DNA of 54,002 nt from Hydrocarboniphaga daqingensis (GCF_900129825.1 NZ_FQWZ01000003.1:1-54002), one strand, 5' to 3'. Shown: positions 26,883 through 35,666, numbered from the stretch's first letter. Translations and numbers: made by a program. The notes: a model not told the origin generated them from the letters alone.

Positions 26883-27411
26883 GACGCTGGTCGAGGCGCT
26901 GGCCTCGCCGTTCGTCGCGCTCCATCGGATGCGCGAGCTCGGCGGGCCGATCGTCGACTACATCTTCTTCTCCAGCCTGGCGATGTGGACGCTGACCTTC
27001 GAGCGGTACTGGTACTTCTCGAAGGTGCTGCCGCGCGACGCCAACGCCATGCTCGAACAATGGAAGCAGCGCAATGACCGGCACAGCTGGAAGTCGCGCA
27101 GCATCCGCAAGGCGATGATCTCGCGACTCAACGCGGGCATGACCGCCAACCTGCAACTGTTGCGCGTGCTGGTGCCGCTGTGTCCGCTGCTCGGCTTGCT
27201 CGGCACCGTGTCGGGCATGCTCAACGTGTTCGACGCGATGGCGGCCCGCGGTTCGGCCGATGCCCGCTCGATGGCCAACGGCGTGTCGGAGGCGATGATC
27301 TGCACGCTGACCGGCTTGTCGGTCAGCATCAGCGGCCTGTATCCGGTTTACTACTTCCGCAATCGCGCCCGGCTAGAAACCGAGTTGCTGGCCGACAAGT
27401 TCGAGTACTGA
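26875..27411 (+). CDS. exbB: MotA/TolQ/ExbB proton channel family protein
   Basis: The 178-residue product starts at a GTG inside the end of ttpC (8-base overlap) and is the short ExbB form. It has three membrane helices: VDYIFFSSLAMWTLTFERYW, LVPLCPLLGLLGTVSGMLNVF and ICTLTGLSVSISGLYPVYYF. ExbB pentamers with ExbD pass protons that drive TonB. Here it would be the second ExbB partner beside TtpC. Confidence 0.9.
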   Translation: MLETLVEALASPFVALHRMRELGGPIVDYIFFSSLAMWTLTFERYWYFSKVLPRDANAMLEQWKQRNDRHSWKSRSIRKAMISRLNAGMTANLQLLRVLVPLCPLLGLLGTVSGMLNVFDAMAARGSADARSMANGVSEAMICTLTGLSVSISGLYPVYYFRNRARLETELLADKFEY

Positions 27412-27418
27412 GACTGCC

Positions 27419-27844
27419 ATGCGTATGCGTCGCCGCTCGATGGAGCATCTGGATCACGACGGGGCCGGTATCGACCTCGCGCCGATGCTCGACTTCGTGT
27501 TGAACCTGCTGATCTTCTTCATCATCACGGCCGTGTTCATCAAAGAGATCGGCATCACCGTCAGCCGTCCGACGTCGGCAGCCGCCGAGAAGAAGGACGG
27601 CGGCGTGATCGTGATCGCGATCCGCGCCAACGGTGAAATCGCCGTCGGCAACCGCATCGTCGACGTGCGCGCGGTGCGCGCCAACATCGAACGTCTGCAC
27701 GCGCAAAAGCCCGACGACGCGGTCGTCGTTGCCGCCGAGCGTCAGGCGCCGACCGGTACGCTGGTCATGGTGATCGACCAGGTGCGTCAGGGCGGCGTGC
27801 AGAACGTGTCCATTGCAGCCTCTGGCGCAGCGAAGGGAGGCTGA
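27419..27844 (+). CDS. exbD: Biopolymer transport protein ExbD (first of two)
   Basis: The 141-residue product has a short cytoplasmic N-terminus, one membrane helix (LAPMLDFVLNLLIFFIIT) and a periplasmic domain. Asp in PMLDFV is the conserved proton-carrying residue of ExbD/TolR. It is seven bases after exbB and is followed by a close paralogue. Confidence 0.92.
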   Translation: MRMRRRSMEHLDHDGAGIDLAPMLDFVLNLLIFFIITAVFIKEIGITVSRPTSAAAEKKDGGVIVIAIRANGEIAVGNRIVDVRAVRANIERLHAQKPDDAVVVAAERQAPTGTLVMVIDQVRQGGVQNVSIAASGAAKGG

Positions 27845-27850
27845 TCCAAC

Positions 27851-28261
27851 ATGATGTCGCGTCGCCACAACCCAGAGACCGATGAAACCGGCATCGACCT
27901 TGCGCCGATGCTGGACTTCGTCCTGAATCTGCTGATTTTCTTCATCATCACGACCTCGTTCGTCAAAGAGGCCGGCGTCACGGTAACGCGCCCTCAAGCC
28001 GAAACCGCCGAAAGCCGCGACAACGGCAACATTCTGATTGCGATCCGTTCCAACGGCGATATCTGGATGGACAAGCGCCGCGTTGATCTGCGCGACATCC
28101 GCGGCGCCGTCGAGCGCCTGCATGCCGAGCGTCCCGACGATACCGTTGTCATCATTGCCGACCAGGCGTCGCAGACCGGCGCGCTGACCGAGGTCATGGA
28201 TCAGGTCAAGCTCGGCGGCGTCAACGACGTGTCGATCGCGGCCATGCACGGTGGTGGCTGA
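27851..28261 (+). CDS. exbD: Biopolymer transport protein ExbD (second of two)
   Basis: The 136-residue product shares an almost identical GIDLAPMLDFVLNLLIFFII helix with the preceding ExbD and keeps its conserved Asp. The periplasmic domains diverge more (DNGNILIAIRSNGDIWMDKRRVDLR against DGGVIVIAIRANGEIAVGNRIVDVR). ExbD works as a dimer inside the ExbB pentamer, so the pair may form a heterodimer. Two tandem Met codons leave the start uncertain by one residue. Confidence 0.92.
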   Translation: MMSRRHNPETDETGIDLAPMLDFVLNLLIFFIITTSFVKEAGVTVTRPQAETAESRDNGNILIAIRSNGDIWMDKRRVDLRDIRGAVERLHAERPDDTVVIIADQASQTGALTEVMDQVKLGGVNDVSIAAMHGGG

Positions 28262-28265
28262 CACC

Positions 28266-28934
28266 ATGCAAAGCTCCCGCTCCGCCAGCACCCGGATGCT
28301 GCCTGCCGCCGTCGCCGGTCTGGTGTTTTCCGCTCTGATGTTTCTTGGCCTGTTCGGCCTGATCAGCCGCCACGGCGGCGGCATCGACAAGGCTGACACG
28401 CTGCCGACGATCGACTTCGTGCGCCTGAAGCGCGAGACCGACCTGCAGACGATCGAGCGTCGCAAGCCGCCACCCCCGCCGCCGCCAAAGAACCCGCCGC
28501 CGCCGCCCAAGCTCAAGGTCGCAGCCGATACGCCTCAGGACGTGCAGCCGATGCCGTTCAACATGCCCAACCTTGGCCTGTCGGCCAGCGTGGGTGGTGG
28601 CCCGTTCCTGGGCCAACTTGGCAGTGGCGCAGGCCCGGCCACCGGCATGTCGATGTTCGAAGGCGACATCATCCCGTTGCAGCGCATCGCGCCGCAGTAC
28701 CCGCGCAAGGCAGCCAGCGAGGGCATCGAGGGCTACGTGAAGCTGCAGTTCATCGTCAACAGCGACGGCTCGGTCCGCGAAGCCAAGGTCGTCGAAGCCA
28801 AGCCGCGCGGCATCTTCGACGCCGCGGCGATTGCGGCGGCGCTGCGCTGGAAATTCAAACCCAAAGTCGTCGACGGCAAGCCGGTGGAGCAGAAGGGCGT
28901 GCAGACGATCGATTTCAACTTGGGTGAGGAATAA
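28266..28934 (+). CDS. tonB: Energy transducer TonB
   Basis: The 222-residue product has an N-terminal membrane anchor ([20 protein letters not shown]), a short Pro-rich stretch (KPPPPPPPKNPPPPPK) and the C-terminal TonB domain: RIAPQYPRKAASEGIEGYV, VNSDGSVREAKVVEAKPRG and WKFKPKVVDGKPV. It carries the proton-driven force across the periplasm to outer-membrane receptors. The short Pro region is typical of TonB2-type proteins, which in Vibrio need TtpC. The ATG at 28266 has GGTGG upstream; a GTG at 28251 would add five residues. Confidence 0.93.
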   Translation: MQSSRSASTRMLPAAVAGLVFSALMFLGLFGLISRHGGGIDKADTLPTIDFVRLKRETDLQTIERRKPPPPPPPKNPPPPPKLKVAADTPQDVQPMPFNMPNLGLSASVGGGPFLGQLGSGAGPATGMSMFEGDIIPLQRIAPQYPRKAASEGIEGYVKLQFIVNSDGSVREAKVVEAKPRGIFDAAAIAAALRWKFKPKVVDGKPVEQKGVQTIDFNLGEE

Positions 28935-28937
28935 GCC

Positions 28938-30185
28938 ATGAAGCGCACCATTGCCCTGCTGGCAGTGCTGGGCCTTGCCTCGGTCAGCGAAGCCGCATTG
29001 GCACAAGCCAAGGACTGCGCCAATCCGCGCAAGGCCGACGGCACGATGTCGGAGACCTATTACCGCGGCGTGGAAGCGGCCAACGCGCTGATCGCCAAGA
29101 AGAGCTACAACGAAGCGATCTCGCAGCTGTCGAAGATGGCCGAAGGCGGCGGCACGGAGTACGAAAAGGCGATCGCCAGCTACAACCTGGGCTTCGCCTA
29201 CACGTCGAAGGAAGACTTCGGCGGCGCGGCCAAGGCGTTTCAGGCGGCGCTCGACGCTAATGCCTTGCCGCAGCAGCAGCACGAGCAGCTGATGTTCAAC
29301 CTCGGCCAGCTGCTGGTGGCCGACAAGCAGTACGCCGCCGGCAGCCGTGCGCTGGAACGCTACATGGCCGAAGCCTGCAGCACGGTGTCGCCCGAAGCGC
29401 ACATCTTCTTGGCACAGGCTTATGCCGAGCAGAAGCGCTTCGCCGATGCGCTGCCGCAGGTTGACCAAGCCATCGCCAAGGCCAAGGCGCCCAAGGAAAG
29501 CTGGCTACAGCTGAAGCTGGCGCTGAACTACGAAACCAAGAACTTCCGCGGCTGCGCCGATGCACTGGTCAAGCTGATCGCGCTGGTTCCCGCCAAGAGC
29601 GATTACTGGCGCCAGTTGTCCGGTATGTTCCTCGAACTCAAGCAGGACCCGGAAGCAGTCGCCGTGCTCGCGCTGGCCGATCGCCAGGGCATGATCACGT
29701 CGGCTGCCGAGATCAAGAACCTTTACAACATCTACATGGCCGTCGACCTGCCGTACAAGGCTGCGGCGATGATGCAGGAGGCGATCGACAAGAATCGCCT
29801 GCCGGCCGACGAAAAGAACCAGGACATGATCGCCAATGCCTGGATCAACGCGCGCGAATACGCCAAGGCCGAAGCCACGCTGAAGAAGCTCGCCAGTACC
29901 AGCGAAAAGGGCGAGTACTACTTCAAGCTCGGCGCGATGTACGGCGACGACGAGCGCTGGAAAGAATCACGCGAGATGCTGGAAAAAGCGGTTGCCAAGG
30001 GCGGGTTGGTGCGTCCCGGCGAGGCCTATCTGCGGCTTGCGGTCGCCAACTACAGCCTGAAGGATTTGAAGGGCGCCGAGGCGGCCGCCAGCAAGGCGCT
30101 CGGCTACGACGCCACGCGCAACCAGGCGGGCCAGTGGTTGCGCCAGATCCGCGAAGAGTCCGGTGCCTCGCCCAGCACGGGCTAG
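28938..30185 (+). CDS. Periplasmic TPR-repeat protein of the TonB operon
   Basis: The 415-residue product has a signal peptide (to about 24, ALA|QA) and TPR repeats over most of its length (ASYNLGFAYTSKEDFGGAAKAFQAAL is one). No enzyme domain is visible. A TPR protein commonly closes TtpC-TonB2 operons. It lies three bases after tonB. Unlike the sulfotransferase TPR proteins it is exported, and may link the motor to receptors or cell wall. Confidence 0.88.
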   Translation: MKRTIALLAVLGLASVSEAALAQAKDCANPRKADGTMSETYYRGVEAANALIAKKSYNEAISQLSKMAEGGGTEYEKAIASYNLGFAYTSKEDFGGAAKAFQAALDANALPQQQHEQLMFNLGQLLVADKQYAAGSRALERYMAEACSTVSPEAHIFLAQAYAEQKRFADALPQVDQAIAKAKAPKESWLQLKLALNYETKNFRGCADALVKLIALVPAKSDYWRQLSGMFLELKQDPEAVAVLALADRQGMITSAAEIKNLYNIYMAVDLPYKAAAMMQEAIDKNRLPADEKNQDMIANAWINAREYAKAEATLKKLASTSEKGEYYFKLGAMYGDDERWKESREMLEKAVAKGGLVRPGEAYLRLAVANYSLKDLKGAEAAASKALGYDATRNQAGQWLRQIREESGASPSTG

Positions 30186-30201
30186 CCGTCGGCCGACTCG
30201 C

Positions 30202-30207
30202 TAGAAT
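30202..30207 (+). promoter_or_regulatory. Possible -10 box for the EamA transporter gene
   Basis: TAGAAT followed by CGCG resembles the -10 regions before rpsJ and rpsM. No good -35 is present at 16-18 bases upstream (GGGCTA). If used, transcription begins near 30214 and runs straight through the hairpin at 30219-30248 before reaching the ATG at 30259. Confidence 0.35.
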
Positions 30208-30218
30208 CGCGTCTTGCA

Positions 30219-30248
30219 CCGCCCGGCCTTTGCCGGGCGGTTTGTTTT
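30219..30248 (+). terminator. Rho-independent terminator after the TonB operon
   Basis: CCGCCCGGC (30219-30227) pairs with GCCGGGCGG (30232-30240) across a 4-base loop, then TTTGTTTT. It lies 33 bases after the last TonB-operon gene and ends ten bases before the next start codon. Confidence 0.9.
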
Positions 30249-30258
30249 CGGAGAGACG

Positions 30259-31158
30259 ATGAACGCTCGTGCGGTACAGCTGGCGCTGGCCTTCGCAGCG
30301 GTCTATGTCGTCTGGGGATCGACGTACCTTGCGATCCGCATCGTCGTCGAGCATCTGCCACCGGCCTTGTCGGCCGGTTTGCGCTTCCTGGTCGCCGGTA
30401 CTTTGATGCTGATCTACGCGCTGCTGCGCGGCGGTCGGCTGCCGCGGCTGCGCAGCGACTGGCTGCGTGTTGCGTTCTACGGCCTGACGATGCTGGTCTG
30501 CGGCAATGGCCTGGTGACCTGGGCCGAGAAGTGGGTCGAGTCCAATCAAGCGGCGCTGGTGATTGCGACGTCGGCACTGTGGATGGCCGGCTTGGGCACA
30601 ATCGGCGCTCAAGGTGAGCGGCTGCGGCCGATCACGCTGGTCGGGCTGGCGGCTGGTTTTGCCGGCGTGGCACTGCTGGTCGGTGGCGGCCTGCAGGCGC
30701 ACAGCGCCCCGATCAGTGCTTATGCCGCGCTGCTGGTGGCGCCGATGTTCTGGGCGATCGGGTCGGTCTACGCCAAGCGCCATCCAGTGACGATCACGTC
30801 GGCGACATCGGCCGCGTTGCAGATGCTGGTGGCCGGCATCGTGTTGGCGAGCATCGGCTTGCTCAACGGCGACGCGGCGCAAATGCACTGGGAACCGCGT
30901 AGCGGATGGGCCTTGCTGTACTTGATCGTGTTCGGCTCGTGCATCGCCTATGGCGCGTTTTTCTATCTAGTGCACGAAGTCTCGCCGGCGCTGCTAGGCA
31001 CCTACGCCTATGTGAACCCGGCGATCGCGGTCGTACTCGGCTGGTGGATCCTCGACGAGCACCTCGGCCGCACGCAGATCATCGGCACGGCCGTGATTCT
31101 GCTCGGCGTGTTGCTGGTGACGCTGGGCAGCGCACGCCGCAAGCCGGCCGACGGATGA
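30259..31158 (+). CDS. EamA-family drug/metabolite exporter
   Basis: The ATG at 30259 follows GGAGAGACG and yields 299 residues with ten hydrophobic helices in two EamA repeats. The first repeat opens VYVVWGSTYLAIRIVVEHLPP and contains GLRFLVAGT; the second contains PMFWAIGSVYAKRH. The sequence style is that of YedA-like members of the drug/metabolite transporter superfamily, which export small metabolites or amino acids. The substrate cannot be told. The oppA-like gene follows after ten bases. Confidence 0.88.
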   Translation: MNARAVQLALAFAAVYVVWGSTYLAIRIVVEHLPPALSAGLRFLVAGTLMLIYALLRGGRLPRLRSDWLRVAFYGLTMLVCGNGLVTWAEKWVESNQAALVIATSALWMAGLGTIGAQGERLRPITLVGLAAGFAGVALLVGGGLQAHSAPISAYAALLVAPMFWAIGSVYAKRHPVTITSATSAALQMLVAGIVLASIGLLNGDAAQMHWEPRSGWALLYLIVFGSCIAYGAFFYLVHEVSPALLGTYAYVNPAIAVVLGWWILDEHLGRTQIIGTAVILLGVLLVTLGSARRKPADG

Positions 31159-31168
31159 CGCCGTCGCC

Positions 31169-32752
31169 ATGAGTCGATCGCATCGCCCGCTGTGCTGGCT
31201 GGCGCTGCTGCTGTTCTGCGCGGCGCCGGCCGTTGCTGCGGCTGCGGCCGACGCGACGCTGCTGCGCCGTGGCAACGGCCCCGACGTCGAGACCTTGGAC
31301 CCGCACAAAGTCCGCAGCGTGGCCGCTGGCAACGTCGTCCGCGATCTTTACGAGGGCCTGCTGACCGAAGCCGCCGACGGTCGCCTGGTGCCCGGTGTCG
31401 CCGAGCGCTGGGAGATCGACGACGATGGTCGTCGCTATCGCTTCTGGCTGCGCGACAACGCACGCTGGTCCAACGGTGAGCCGCTGACGGCGCAGGACGT
31501 CGTCGCGGGCCTGCGTCGCAGCGTCGATCCGGCAACAGGGTCGCCGTCGGCGCAACTGCTGACGCCGATCGCCGGTGCGGCCGCGATCATTAACGGATCG
31601 GCGCCGCCGGCTTCACTGGCGGTCGACGCGCGGTCCGACCGCGAGTTGGAGATCCGCCTGCAGCAGCCGACGCCCTATCTGCTCGCGCTGCTGGTCAATC
31701 CGGCTGCATTCCCGGTGTATCGCGGCGGCATTGCGGCCGCGTCGGCCGCGGTCACCAACGGGGCTTATCAACTGGAGGGCCGGGTGCTGCAATCGCAGGT
31801 GACGCTGCGCCGCAATCGCCACTACTGGAACGATGCGGCAACGCATATCGAGCGCGTGCAGCACATCGTGACCGAAGACCTGGCGTCCGAGTTTCAGCGC
31901 TTTCGCGCTGGCGAACTCGACATCACCGAGCAGGTACCGGCTGCGCAAGTGGCGACACTGGGTGCTGCGCTACACCGGCAATTGCGCATTGCCGATTATC
32001 TGGGCGTCTACTACTACGGCTTCAACACGCGACGGCCGCCGTTCGACAACGCCGATCTGCGTCATGCACTGAGTCTGGCCGTCGACCGCCAGGTGATCGT
32101 CGACAAAGTGCTCGGCAGCGGCGAGCGTCCTGCTTATGGCTGGCTGCCGCCGCGCATCAATGGCGCACCCGCGGTGCAGCCCGAATGGTCCGGCTGGACC
32201 CGCGAGCAGCGGCTCGCCGAAGCGCGCCGGCTGTACGCGCGGGCCGGCTATTCGGCCGCGCGGCCGCTGCGCACCGAGATTCTGTACAACACCCACGACT
32301 ATCATCAGAAGATCGCCGTCGTGATCGCCGCCATGTGGAAGCAATTCCTCGGCGTTGAAACCCGTTTGCGTAACGAGGAGACCAAGGTGTTTCTGCAGAG
32401 CCGCCGCGACGCGCGCCGCACCCAGATCTTTCGTGGCTCCTGGGTCAGCGACTTCAACGATGCCAGCAGCTTCGTCGACCTGCTGCTTGGCACCAACCCG
32501 CGCAACGACACCGGCTACGCCAGCGCGCGTTATGACGCGGCCGTGGCGGCGGCCAACCTCGTTGATGGCGCGCAGCGCCGACGTGCCCTCGTCGATGCGC
32601 AGCAAGCCTTGATCGACGATGCGCCGGTGATTCCGCTGTACTTCTACGTAACCAAACATCTGGTGTCGTCGCGCGTCAGCGGTTGGCAGGACAACCTGCT
32701 CGACCATCACTACAGCCGCGATCTGCGGCTCGACGGCGCGCCCACGCGATGA
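31169..32752 (+). CDS. Peptide ABC transporter substrate-binding protein (OppA/SBP_bac_5 family)
   Basis: The 527-residue product has a signal peptide ending in an Ala-rich stretch near residue 25. The Cys in LLLFCAAP lacks a small residue before it, so a soluble periplasmic protein is more likely than a lipoprotein. Family motifs include GNGPDVETLDPHKVRS, LYEGLLTE and WSNGEPLTAQDVVAGLRRSVDP. It would capture oligopeptides for the permeases encoded next. The stop overlaps the next start as ATGA. Confidence 0.92.
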   Translation: MSRSHRPLCWLALLLFCAAPAVAAAAADATLLRRGNGPDVETLDPHKVRSVAAGNVVRDLYEGLLTEAADGRLVPGVAERWEIDDDGRRYRFWLRDNARWSNGEPLTAQDVVAGLRRSVDPATGSPSAQLLTPIAGAAAIINGSAPPASLAVDARSDRELEIRLQQPTPYLLALLVNPAAFPVYRGGIAAASAAVTNGAYQLEGRVLQSQVTLRRNRHYWNDAATHIERVQHIVTEDLASEFQRFRAGELDITEQVPAAQVATLGAALHRQLRIADYLGVYYYGFNTRRPPFDNADLRHALSLAVDRQVIVDKVLGSGERPAYGWLPPRINGAPAVQPEWSGWTREQRLAEARRLYARAGYSAARPLRTEILYNTHDYHQKIAVVIAAMWKQFLGVETRLRNEETKVFLQSRRDARRTQIFRGSWVSDFNDASSFVDLLLGTNPRNDTGYASARYDAAVAAANLVDGAQRRRALVDAQQALIDDAPVIPLYFYVTKHLVSSRVSGWQDNLLDHHYSRDLRLDGAPTR

Positions 32753-33666
32753 CGCCCGCGTTGCTGCGCCGGCTGCTGCAGTTGCTGCCGACCTTGCTGC
32801 TGCTGGTGACGCTGACGTTCCTGATGCTGCATGCGGCGCCGGGCGGGCCGTTCGACGACGAGCGCGCCTTGCCCGCGGCAACCCGCGCCGCGATTGAAGC
32901 GCAATATCGCTTGGACCAGCCGCTGTGGCAGCAATACCAGCATTACATCGGCCAGTTGCTGCGCGGCGATCTGGGGCCGTCCTACCAGTATCCCGACCGC
33001 AGCGTCGCCGACTTGATCGGTGCCGGGCTGCCGCTTTCGGCGCTACTCGGCGGCCTCGCGATGCTGCTGGCGCTGGTGTGCGGGCTGATGCTCGGCGCGA
33101 TGGCGGCGTTGAAGCCGCACGGCGCGCGCGACCATCTACTGATGCTGTTCGCGGTCACCGGGTTGTCGATCCCGAACTTCGTGCTGGCGCCGCTGCTGAT
33201 TCTGCTGATGGCGGTCACGCTGCAATGGCTACCGGCCGGCGGTTGGAGCGGGGATCCCTCACAGCTGGTGTTGCCGGTACTGGCGCTGGCACTGCCGCAG
33301 ATCGCCACGATCGCGCGGCTGACGCGGGCCGCATTGCTCGACGTGCTGCAGACGCCGTGGATTCGCACCGCGCGAGCCAAGGGGCTCAGCGAGCGCCAGA
33401 TTATCTGGCGGCATGCGCTGCGTCCGGTGATGCTGCCGGTGATCAGCTACCTCGGCCCGGCGGCTGCCGGCACGCTGACCGGTTCGGTGGTCATCGAGCA
33501 GATCTTCGGCTTGCCCGGCATCGGTCGCTATTTCGTGCTCGCCGCGATGAACCGCGACTACGGCGTCGTACTGGGTGTGGTGCTGCTGTACGGCGTGCTG
33601 ATCGTCGTGTTCAACCTGCTGGTCGACCTGCTGCACGCCGCGCTCGACCCTCGCGTGCGGCTATGA
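32749..33666 (+). CDS. oppB: Oligopeptide ABC transporter permease (OppB type)
   Basis: The 305-residue product begins MTPALLRRLLQLLPTLLLL and has about six membrane helices and the EAA loop IRTARAKGLSERQIIWRHALRP that meets the ATPase. The signature AAPGGPF and the segment YRLDQPLWQQYQHYI are OppB-like. The start is set by the ATGA overlap with the previous gene; longer in-frame readings lie inside it. Confidence 0.92.
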   Translation: MTPALLRRLLQLLPTLLLLVTLTFLMLHAAPGGPFDDERALPAATRAAIEAQYRLDQPLWQQYQHYIGQLLRGDLGPSYQYPDRSVADLIGAGLPLSALLGGLAMLLALVCGLMLGAMAALKPHGARDHLLMLFAVTGLSIPNFVLAPLLILLMAVTLQWLPAGGWSGDPSQLVLPVLALALPQIATIARLTRAALLDVLQTPWIRTARAKGLSERQIIWRHALRPVMLPVISYLGPAAAGTLTGSVVIEQIFGLPGIGRYFVLAAMNRDYGVVLGVVLLYGVLIVVFNLLVDLLHAALDPRVRL

Positions 33667-34508
33667 ACCGGCGCGCGCATTCCGTTGCTGATGCGCTGCG
33701 TCAGCGGCCGGTGGCGCTGGCCGCGGCCGTCGCGCTGCTGGCGATCACGCTGTTGTGCATCGCCGGTCCGTGGTTTGTTGATTGGCGTTTCGATGCGATC
33801 GACTTCGACGGAACGTGGTCGGCGCCGCCATCGGCGATGCACTGGTTCGGTACCGATTCGCTGGGCCGGGATCTGTACGTGCGCACCTTGGTGGGCGGCC
33901 GCATCTCGCTGGCCGTGGGTCTGGTCGGCACGCTGGTGTCCTTGCTGATCGGCGTTGCCTACGGTGCGGTCGCCGGCTACGTCGGTGGCCGCGTCGACGC
34001 GCTGATGATGCGCGCCGTCGACGTGCTGTATGCATTGCCGTTTCTGTTCCTGGTGATTCTGCTGATGCTGCTGTTCGGGCGGCATCTGTTGCTGGTGTTC
34101 GTCGCCATCGGTGCGATCAACTGGCTCGACATGGCGCGGATCGTTCGCGGTGAAACCCGCGCGTTGAAAGCGCGCGACTTCGTGTCGGCCGCCATCGTCA
34201 GTGGCGTATCGCCGTCGCGCATCGTCGCGCATCACATCGTGCCCAATTTGCTGGGCGTGGTCGTCGTCTACGCCACGCTGACAGTGCCGCAAGTGATTCT
34301 GATGGAAGCTTTCCTGAGTTTTCTCGGACTTGGCGTGCAAGCGCCGGCGACCAGCTGGGGCGCGCTGGTCGCCGACGGTGCGCGCGACATGGAACTCGCA
34401 CCGGCAGCGCTGATCTTCCCGGCGCTGTTTCTCGGTGCGAGCCTGCTGTCGCTGAACCTGCTCGGCGATGCGCTGCGTGACGCGCTCGACCCGCGGCAGC
34501 ATCGATGA
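33663..34508 (+). CDS. oppC: Oligopeptide ABC transporter permease (OppC type)
   Basis: The 281-residue product has the OppC features HWFGTDSLGRDLYVRTLVGGRISL, an EAA loop (KARDFVSAAIVSGVSPSRIVAHHIVPN) and the C-terminal AFLSFLGLGVQAPATSWG. It overlaps oppB and the ATPase gene by four bases each, so the operon is tightly coupled. Confidence 0.93.
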   Translation: MNRRAHSVADALRQRPVALAAAVALLAITLLCIAGPWFVDWRFDAIDFDGTWSAPPSAMHWFGTDSLGRDLYVRTLVGGRISLAVGLVGTLVSLLIGVAYGAVAGYVGGRVDALMMRAVDVLYALPFLFLVILLMLLFGRHLLLVFVAIGAINWLDMARIVRGETRALKARDFVSAAIVSGVSPSRIVAHHIVPNLLGVVVVYATLTVPQVILMEAFLSFLGLGVQAPATSWGALVADGARDMELAPAALIFPALFLGASLLSLNLLGDALRDALDPRQHR

Positions 34509-35521
34509 ACCCCTCCCCGCCGACGCCGGCCCTGTCGCCGCTGCTGCGTGTGCGCGACCTCTGCGTCCGCCATGCGACCGCCGATGGCGGGACCGAAACC
34601 GTCAGTGGTGTCGCGTTCGACGTGCCGGCCGGCGGCGCCGTCGGCATCGTGGGTGAATCGGGCTCGGGCAAGTCGCAGACGGCGCTGGCGCTGATCGGCT
34701 TGCATGGGCCGAGCACGCGCGTGCAGGGCTCGATACGCTTCGACGGCGACGAACTGCTGGCGCTGGATCCCGCTGCATTCCGCCGCCTGCGCGGCGCACG
34801 CATCGGCACCGTGTTCCAAGACCCGATGTCCTCGCTCAACCCGTATCGCCGCATCGGGATGCAACTGGCCGAAGTGCTCGAAACCCATCGCGGCGCCACG
34901 CGCAGCGCCGCATGGGCGGCGGCAGCGCGGGCGCTGGATGCGGTCCGCGTGTCCTCACCGCTGCAACGCTTGCAGCAGTATCCGCACGAGTTGTCCGGTG
35001 GCATGCGTCAGCGCGTCACGATCGCAATGGCGATCATTGCGGGCCCGCAGCTGCTGATCGCCGACGAGCCGACGACCGCGCTCGATCCGACCGTGCAGGT
35101 GCAAATTCTCGAACTGCTGGACCAGTTGCGCCGCGAACAAGGCTTGGCGCTGCTGCTGATCACGCATGATCTCGGCGTGGTCGCGCGCTTGTGCGAGCAG
35201 ACGCTGGTGATGGTGTCCGGCAACCTCGTCGAAGCCGGCCCGACGCGCGAACTGCTGTCGGCGCCGCGCCACCCGTACACGGCGGCGCTGCTGCGCGCGC
35301 GTCCCTCGATCCACCATCCGCCGGGCATGCCGCTGAACGGATTGCCGGGCCAGCCGACGTTGGCGCACGAGTCCGGACAGGGCTGCCGGTTTGCTGCGCG
35401 CTGCGAGCGCGTTCAGCCCGATTGCATTGCGCTGCCGCTGTACCGGCAGACGCACGATGCTGCCGAGCAGCGCGTGCTGCTGTGCCGGCATCCGCTGCGG
35501 CCGTTTGCGCCACACGTCTAG
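34505..35521 (+). CDS. oppD: Oligopeptide ABC transporter ATP-binding protein (OppD type)
   Basis: The 338-residue product has Walker A GESGSGKS, the Q-loop VFQDPMSSLNP, the signature LSGGMRQR, Walker B LLIADEPTTALDP and the C-terminal oligopeptide extension with clustered cysteines (CRFAARCERVQPDC). OppD normally pairs with OppF, but no second ATPase gene follows. The partner may be encoded elsewhere or OppD may act as a homodimer. Confidence 0.93.
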   Translation: MNPSPPTPALSPLLRVRDLCVRHATADGGTETVSGVAFDVPAGGAVGIVGESGSGKSQTALALIGLHGPSTRVQGSIRFDGDELLALDPAAFRRLRGARIGTVFQDPMSSLNPYRRIGMQLAEVLETHRGATRSAAWAAAARALDAVRVSSPLQRLQQYPHELSGGMRQRVTIAMAIIAGPQLLIADEPTTALDPTVQVQILELLDQLRREQGLALLLITHDLGVVARLCEQTLVMVSGNLVEAGPTRELLSAPRHPYTAALLRARPSIHHPPGMPLNGLPGQPTLAHESGQGCRFAARCERVQPDCIALPLYRQTHDAAEQRVLLCRHPLRPFAPHV

Positions 35522-35666
35522 ATCGATAGGAATCCGCTTACAGGCCCGCGAGCGAATAATCCGCGTTATCACCGGTCGTCTGCTCATGCGCCGCCGCGTA
35601 TCGATGTTACCGATAGGACTCGCGTCGCGTCTGTCAGCCTGAAGCCATCGTCAACCGGAGAGTGCC

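Noticed and set aside
35522-35666. Near-repeat of CGATAGGA at both ends of the oppD-esterase gap
   Set aside because: Too short and imperfect to call a repeat or attachment site; no promoter could be supported there.
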